Positions 37,110 through 41,213 of a stretch of 41,213 nt of DNA are shown piece by piece (position 1 is the first letter of the stretch; every line of letters begins with the position of its first letter). A program made the position numbers and the translations under genes. The DNA is taken from IMG/VR virus record IMGVR_UViG_3300037833_000023, positions 1 through 41,213 of that record; one strand, 5' to 3'. Source of the DNA: a virus. Below the pieces are notes generated by a model. The model ran no database searches. It saw only the letters and a list, made by a program, of their open reading frames with translations, and was not told where the DNA came from.

Positions 37110-39010
37110 GCGCATTGCTCCTTTCCTTGTTCATGGCTGCGGGCATCGGGCCCGCAGCGCAGACCTACGTGGACGATGTGTTCAGCGCGTACACGTACAC
37201 GGGCAACGGCGGCACGCAGGCGATCAACAACGGCATCGACCTTGCGGGCAAGGGTGGGCTGGTGTGGGTAAAAAAGCGAGCGACAGGGACGGCAGATCAC
37301 CACCTTTATGACACTGCCCGGGGCGCAACTTTTCAGTTGCTTAGCAATGGAACAAACGGGGCGATTACAAGAGCCACGGGGCTTACGTCATTCAACGCAG
37401 ACGGATTTACCCTCGGTGCGTACAGCGAAGTAAACGGACTTTCAACCACCAACGTCGCATGGACCTGGGCCGAGGCTGCCAAGTTCTTCAAGAAGAACAC
37501 CTTCAGCCACACAAACGGCGTAGCAACCGCCATCGACCTGTCCACGCTGGGCACCGTGGGCCAGGTCCACGTCAAGAGCACCGGGGTCGGTGACTGGCTG
37601 GTGTGGCACCGGAGTCTGACGGCAGGCAACAACCTGCGTCTGAACACCACGTCGGCGCAAAGCACCACTGATGCGTGGCTCAGTGTCTCGGGAACGACGC
37701 TGACCATCTCGGCCTCCGCCCCTTCGGGCAGCTACGTCTATCACGCATGGGCTCACGACACCAGCAGCACAGGGCTGATTCAGTGCGGGAGCTTCGTCTG
37801 CGATGCAAGCGGAAACGCAACGGTCAACCTCGGGTATGAGCCGCAGTTCATCGTCAGCAAGTTGGTCAACGTTGCGAGTGGTTGGCAGGTCCGCGACAGC
37901 GCACGCGGGTTCTCACACTCCGCGAACGCCATGCTCAACCCGAACAACAGCAACGCCGAGGCCAGCACGGCGGCGGATTTCAAGCCTACGGCCACCGGAT
38001 TCACGGTGAGCGGCTTCGTAGCGGGCTGGGAAGTCGCCTACATGGCGATCCGCCGCCCCAACAAGCCTCCTACCAGTGGAACGCAGGTTTACAACGCGGT
38101 GGCGAGAACGGGAACGGGAGCGGCAGCAACGGTGACGGGGGTGGGGTTTGCGCCTGATTTGGTGATCGACTGCGACAGGCAGTCGGTAACAGTAGAGCCG
38201 TTCAAGTATTGGTGGGACAGGCTGCGTGGTACTCGCTTCCTCTGCTCAAACAATACGAACGCAGATAACAGCGCTGCCGACGACTTCGCTGGCTTTGACG
38301 CTATGGATGGCTTCCTAGTCGGCCCGTCTTTGTCAGCGAGAACCAATGAGGCGGGGCGCTCTTACATCAACTGGTGCCTCAAGCGTGCGCCTGGCGTCTT
38401 CGATGAGGTCTGCTGGACCACCAGCGGAACGCTTCAAACGAACCGCCGCATTGACCACCGGACGCTCGGCGTGCCGCCCGAGTTGATTATCAGCAAGTCT
38501 CGCAGCGGAACAGGCCATTGGTGGGTGTACGCGCAGGCACTCGGCCGCAGCTCGAATCTCATCTTGAACAGCAGCGGGGCGGCGGCTGCCGTTGCGAACG
38601 TCTGGGGCGCCAGCGACCCGACGGCTACTGACTTCGGTGCTGACGAAACCTATATGTTCAACGCGAACACCACGATGGTGTCGTACTTGTTCGCCACCAA
38701 GGCGGGCATCAGCAAGGTGGGGAGCTATGTGGGCAACGGCACCACGCAGGTGATCAACTGCGGCTTCGCGGCAGGAGCGCGGTTCGTATTCATCAAGCGC
38801 ACTGACGGAGCAGGTCACTGGAACCTGTTCGACACAACACGCGGCATTGTTGCTGGCAACGACCCGGCCCTAAAACTGAACAACACAGACGCCGAAGGCA
38901 CTGGACTCGATCTGATCGACCCTGCGCCATCTGGATTTGAGGTTGGTGGGACCGCTCCCGGAGTCTGCAACGGGGCCGGTGAAACCTACATCTTCTTCGC
39001 CGTCGCGTAA
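37106..39010 (+). CDS. Receptor-binding / tailspike-like protein (DUF7483-type repeats)
   Basis: 634 residues, overlapping the fibre stop (ATGA). N-terminal YTGNGGTQAINNGIDLAGKG, then GLVWVKKRATGTADHHLYDT and FNADGFTLGAYSEVN match repeated units in phage tail proteins (DUF7483-like). A related unit returns near the C-terminus (GNGTTQVINCGFAAGARFVF, IKRTDGAGHWNLFDTTRG) and partially in the middle. Codon use is visibly more AT-rich than in the neighbours from about 37270, consistent with module exchange. Likely contacts the host surface. Confidence 0.78.
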   Translation: MSALLLSLFMAAGIGPAAQTYVDDVFSAYTYTGNGGTQAINNGIDLAGKGGLVWVKKRATGTADHHLYDTARGATFQLLSNGTNGAITRATGLTSFNADGFTLGAYSEVNGLSTTNVAWTWAEAAKFFKKNTFSHTNGVATAIDLSTLGTVGQVHVKSTGVGDWLVWHRSLTAGNNLRLNTTSAQSTTDAWLSVSGTTLTISASAPSGSYVYHAWAHDTSSTGLIQCGSFVCDASGNATVNLGYEPQFIVSKLVNVASGWQVRDSARGFSHSANAMLNPNNSNAEASTAADFKPTATGFTVSGFVAGWEVAYMAIRRPNKPPTSGTQVYNAVARTGTGAAATVTGVGFAPDLVIDCDRQSVTVEPFKYWWDRLRGTRFLCSNNTNADNSAADDFAGFDAMDGFLVGPSLSARTNEAGRSYINWCLKRAPGVFDEVCWTTSGTLQTNRRIDHRTLGVPPELIISKSRSGTGHWWVYAQALGRSSNLILNSSGAAAAVANVWGASDPTATDFGADETYMFNANTTMVSYLFATKAGISKVGSYVGNGTTQVINCGFAAGARFVFIKRTDGAGHWNLFDTTRGIVAGNDPALKLNNTDAEGTGLDLIDPAPSGFEVGGTAPGVCNGAGETYIFFAVA

Positions 39011-39020
39011 GGACCACACC

Positions 39021-39728
39021 ATGAACACCTACCGAATCCGATCCTCCGGCGCCCTCATGAGCGAGAGCGAGCTTCGCCTGCACTTCGAGAAGGTCATCAT
39101 CGACGGCCAGGAGTGCAACCGCTCCCTGCCAGTGATTCTTGGCGCTGCCGAGCGCGAGGAGCTGGGCTTTGACCCGGTGCTGGAGTCGCCGGCCCCGACT
39201 GTCACGGCCTACCAGTCCGTCCAGCGCGACGGAGTCGTTCAGGACGGACTGGGCAACTGGGTGCATGCATGGAAGGTCACTGTGCTTGAGCCGGAGCAGA
39301 TCGAGGCGCTCAAGAACTCGAAGCGGATTGAGAAACGAGAGGCGATCAAGGCGCATAGGGACGCCCTGCAGGTTGCTGGTTGCCCGGTCGGCACGGACTG
39401 GTTTCACAACGACGTGAAGTCTCGTGGCCAGTGGGAGCGAATGGTCAATCGCGTCGACAAGGAAGGCTTAGCGAACGATGCCCCGTACACGATCGCTGGT
39501 CAGCCGGTGCCGTGGCAAACGATGGCGGGTGACTCGGTTTTGCTCACTGCCGGAAAAATCCGGGCGGTCGTGGCGGCGATGGAAGTGCGGGAGGCAGTGC
39601 TTTTCGCGGTTGCAAAGCAGCACATAGCTGCCGTCAACGCCGTCGCAGATCCGGCCGCGTACATCTTCACCGGCCCCGGCAAAGGCTGGCCAGCGCAATT
39701 TGTGCCGCCGGACGGAGAGGCTCCGTGA
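39021..39728 (+). CDS. DUF4376-family protein, fibre-associated
   Basis: 235 residues. The C-terminal half (SKRIEKREAIKAHRDALQVA, DVKSRGQWERMVNRVDKEGL, WQTMAGDSVLLTAGKIRAVV) matches the DUF4376 helical domain common in fibre assembly or tail-adjacent phage genes. The N-terminal half is beta-like. Its start is set by GGACC near the ATG and by the length of the family. It probably works with the receptor-binding gene. Confidence 0.8.
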   Translation: MNTYRIRSSGALMSESELRLHFEKVIIDGQECNRSLPVILGAAEREELGFDPVLESPAPTVTAYQSVQRDGVVQDGLGNWVHAWKVTVLEPEQIEALKNSKRIEKREAIKAHRDALQVAGCPVGTDWFHNDVKSRGQWERMVNRVDKEGLANDAPYTIAGQPVPWQTMAGDSVLLTAGKIRAVVAAMEVREAVLFAVAKQHIAAVNAVADPAAYIFTGPGKGWPAQFVPPDGEAP

Positions 39729-40240
39729 AGGTTGCGCTCTACATCGGTGATCACGCGCAGGACGGCCTGCTGACCCGCCTTGGCTGGGCCGCTACCCGCT
39801 TGGCGCAGAAGGGGCCGTACGACCAGGTGACCCACGTCGAGGCCATCCACTTGGAGCTATCGGACGGCACCGTGGACATCGCCAGCGCCAGCCTGCGCGA
39901 CGAGGCGCGCGTGCGCACCAAGAAAGGGGTGCAGCTCGACCCTGGCCACTGGTGGATCGTTGACATGCCCGCCTGGTCCACGACGGGATCGCGTGAGTGG
40001 TTCCGTGAGCACGACGGCGCGCCTTACGACAAGCGCGGCGCGGTGGCCACGGTGCTCCCGGGTCACCCGAAGGGCGGGTACTTCTTCTGCAATCACGCGG
40101 TGGGCGCGTCGGCGGGGCAGAAGGCAGCGGCGTACTACACGCCTGCGCAGTTCGCCGGCATCTGCTTCACCTTCGGGCGGGATGTGACGTTGGACTTCTT
40201 CATGGCGCGCGCGCCGATCGGGAGGGCTGCGCTGGCATAA
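39725..40240 (+). CDS. Permuted NlpC/P60-like (YiiX-type) cysteine hydrolase
   Basis: 171 residues from a GTG overlapping the previous stop. His in QVTHVEAIHLELSDG precedes Cys in GGYFFCNHAVGASAG, the order of the circularly permuted papain fold (YiiX/YaeF-type). No membrane or signal region. At the end of the tail block it could be a peptidoglycan-cutting virion enzyme or act in lysis. Catalytic residues and fold are assigned by eye. Confidence 0.7.
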   Translation: MKVALYIGDHAQDGLLTRLGWAATRLAQKGPYDQVTHVEAIHLELSDGTVDIASASLRDEARVRTKKGVQLDPGHWWIVDMPAWSTTGSREWFREHDGAPYDKRGAVATVLPGHPKGGYFFCNHAVGASAGQKAAAYYTPAQFAGICFTFGRDVTLDFFMARAPIGRAALA

Positions 40241-40252
40241 AGACGAGGCGAG

Positions 40253-40338
40253 TGGCACGGTGCGTCAACACCGTGCCACCCACCTACTACCGTGGGTTAG
40301 CACGGTCTCGGCCAAAGGCCTCGCCACCTGGTACCAGG
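40253..40338. promoter_or_regulatory. Dyad-rich region before the methylase gene
   Basis: Perfect 10-bp hairpin TGGCACGGTG / CACCGTGCCA (loop CGTCAA) at 40253-40278; two further CACGGT hexamers, giving four in all with orientations +, -, -, + at 40257, 40270, 40289 and 40301; GGCC-AAA-GGCC at 40310-40320; palindrome CCTGGTACCAGG at 40327-40338. No T-run follows the hairpin. Likely regulator binding sites or a terminator/promoter combination before a separately controlled gene. Confidence 0.6.
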
Positions 40339-40376
40339 CGGTGAGATTCTAAAAGTTAAAGCAGAGATCGTGAACG

Positions 40377-41213
40377 ATGAGCAAGACGACGGATGAGCCG
40401 GGCGAGACCGGCATGGTGTTCGATGACGCGGTGATGGGAATGGGCCTGGGGGCGCAGCCGATCATTCCCTGGGTGGGTGGCAAGCGCCGCCTGGTGGCAG
40501 AGATCCTGCCGTGGTTCGAGCCACATACGTGCTATGTGGAGCCGTTTGCAGGTGCAGCGGCTTTGCTCTTTAACAAACAGCCAAGCAAGGTCGAGGTGCT
40601 CAACGATGTGAACGCCGACCTGGTCAATCTGTACCGCGTGGTGCGTCACCACCTCGAGGAGTTCGTGCGGCAGTTCAAGTGGGCGCTGACCAGCCGAAAG
40701 CTGTTCGAGTGGGCGCAGGCCACGCCCGCGGAGACCCTGACGGACATCCAGCGCGCGGCTCGCTTCTTTTACCTGCAGAAGCTCGCCTTCGGCGCCAAGG
40801 TGCAGGGGCAGACGTTTGGGGTGGCCACCACGGCCAGCCAGGCGCTGAACCTGCTACGGATCGAGGAAGACCTCAGCGCGGCCCACCTGCGGCTCTCCAG
40901 GGTCGTGATCGAGCACATGGACTGGGCAGCCTGCATCGCACGCTACGACCGGCCGCACACGCTGTTCTATTGCGACCCGCCTTACTGGGGCACCATGGGA
41001 TACGGCGTCGGCTTTAGCCTGGAGCAGTACGACCGCATGGCCGAGCTGCTGCGCACAATCAAGGGCAAGGCGATCGTCAGTGTCAACGACATCCCGCAGA
41101 TGCGCCTGGCCTTCAAGGGCCTGACGATCCGCAGGCTGGCTATCCGGTACACGGTGGGCAGCTCAGGCCAGGGCCGCGGTGAAAAGGGCGAGCTGCTGAT
41201 CAGGAACTGGTGA
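40377..41213 (+). CDS. DNA adenine methylase (Dam family, D12 class)
   Basis: 278 residues. PWVGGKRRLV is the SAM-binding FxGxK-type motif, YVEPFAGAAALLF is motif I, and YCDPPYWGT carries DPPY, the catalytic N6-adenine signature. GEKGELLIRNW closes the protein. Predicted to methylate adenine in phage DNA to avoid host restriction. Mu carries the unrelated mom modification gene at this right-end position. The first ATG is preceded by a weak leader; an internal ATG (MGLGAQPIIPWVGG) remains possible. The stop ends the window. Confidence 0.92.
   Translation: MSKTTDEPGETGMVFDDAVMGMGLGAQPIIPWVGGKRRLVAEILPWFEPHTCYVEPFAGAAALLFNKQPSKVEVLNDVNADLVNLYRVVRHHLEEFVRQFKWALTSRKLFEWAQATPAETLTDIQRAARFFYLQKLAFGAKVQGQTFGVATTASQALNLLRIEEDLSAAHLRLSRVVIEHMDWAACIARYDRPHTLFYCDPPYWGTMGYGVGFSLEQYDRMAELLRTIKGKAIVSVNDIPQMRLAFKGLTIRRLAIRYTVGSSGQGRGEKGELLIRNW

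Noticed and set aside
37106-39728. Diversity-generating retroelement at the receptor-binding gene
   Set aside because: No reverse transcriptase and no template/variable repeat pair seen nearby.
40377-41213. Mu mom-type modification gene
   Set aside because: DPPY and FxGxK-like motifs show a Dam-type adenine methylase, not Mom.
1-41213. tRNA genes, rRNA, CRISPR arrays or insertion sequences
   Set aside because: No cloverleaf-like, repeat-spacer or terminal-inverted-repeat transposon pattern noticed by eye; a tRNAscan or CRISPR search could not be run.

Overview
This window is almost all of a Mu-like (transposable) siphovirus or prophage from a GC-rich host. High GC, short Shine-Dalgarno leaders and BcepMu/B3-like layout suggest a beta-proteobacterium, probably Burkholderiales; that host call is inference. 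The first three bases are the stop codon of the leftmost gene and the last three are the stop codon of the rightmost gene, so the phage ends (attL/attR) lie outside the window and host DNA is not seen.

Layout. (1) 1-12300, minus strand: the early operon, read from about 12300 leftward. It runs Ner-like regulator, MuA-type DDE transposase, MuB-type AAA+ ATPase, a series of small (often winged-helix) proteins, Gam, an HD phosphohydrolase, a Gp37/Gp68 (DUF5131) protein, several small Cys-rich proteins, and GemA/Gp16. Most genes overlap by 1-11 nt, commonly as ATGA or GTGA, implying translational coupling. Two small plus-strand genes (794-1264) interrupt it. (2) 12291-12451: a divergent control region with a dyad operator over the early promoter and a matching dyad over the repressor start codon; both transcripts may be leaderless. 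(3) 12442-13878, plus strand: S24-type repressor followed by a secreted Cys protein and a zinc-ribbon protein, a probable lysogenic transcription unit. (4) 13893-20109: a 60-bp promoter/hairpin-like element, then SAR endolysin, Rz with embedded Rz1, a possible holin, DUF1804 protein, a 37-aa membrane peptide, large terminase, portal and head morphogenesis protein. (5) 20217-22082: an insertion between head genes, with one minus-strand helix-turn-helix protein and two plus-strand proteins carrying HEPN-type Rx4H motifs; the best candidate for an undescribed defence or exclusion system. (6) 22107-28954: a second copy of the 60-bp element, then a prohead-protease/scaffold/major-capsid fusion with a strong internal start, head-tail connectors, tail tube, and a G/GT tail chaperone pair with a canonical A_AAA_AAC -1 frameshift site. 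(7) 29002-40240: a 1587-aa tape measure, two tail-tip proteins, fibre, receptor-binding protein, DUF4376 protein and a permuted NlpC/P60-like hydrolase. (8) 40253-41213: a dyad-rich control region and a Dam-type DNA adenine methylase at the position where Mu carries mom.

How it works together (inference): the repressor shuts the early promoter in the lysogen; on induction Ner, A, B and Gam drive replicative transposition; the late units are switched on from the duplicated element or other sites by a regulator I could not identify (no obvious Mor/C homologue). No sheath gene is seen, so the tail should be long and non-contractile.
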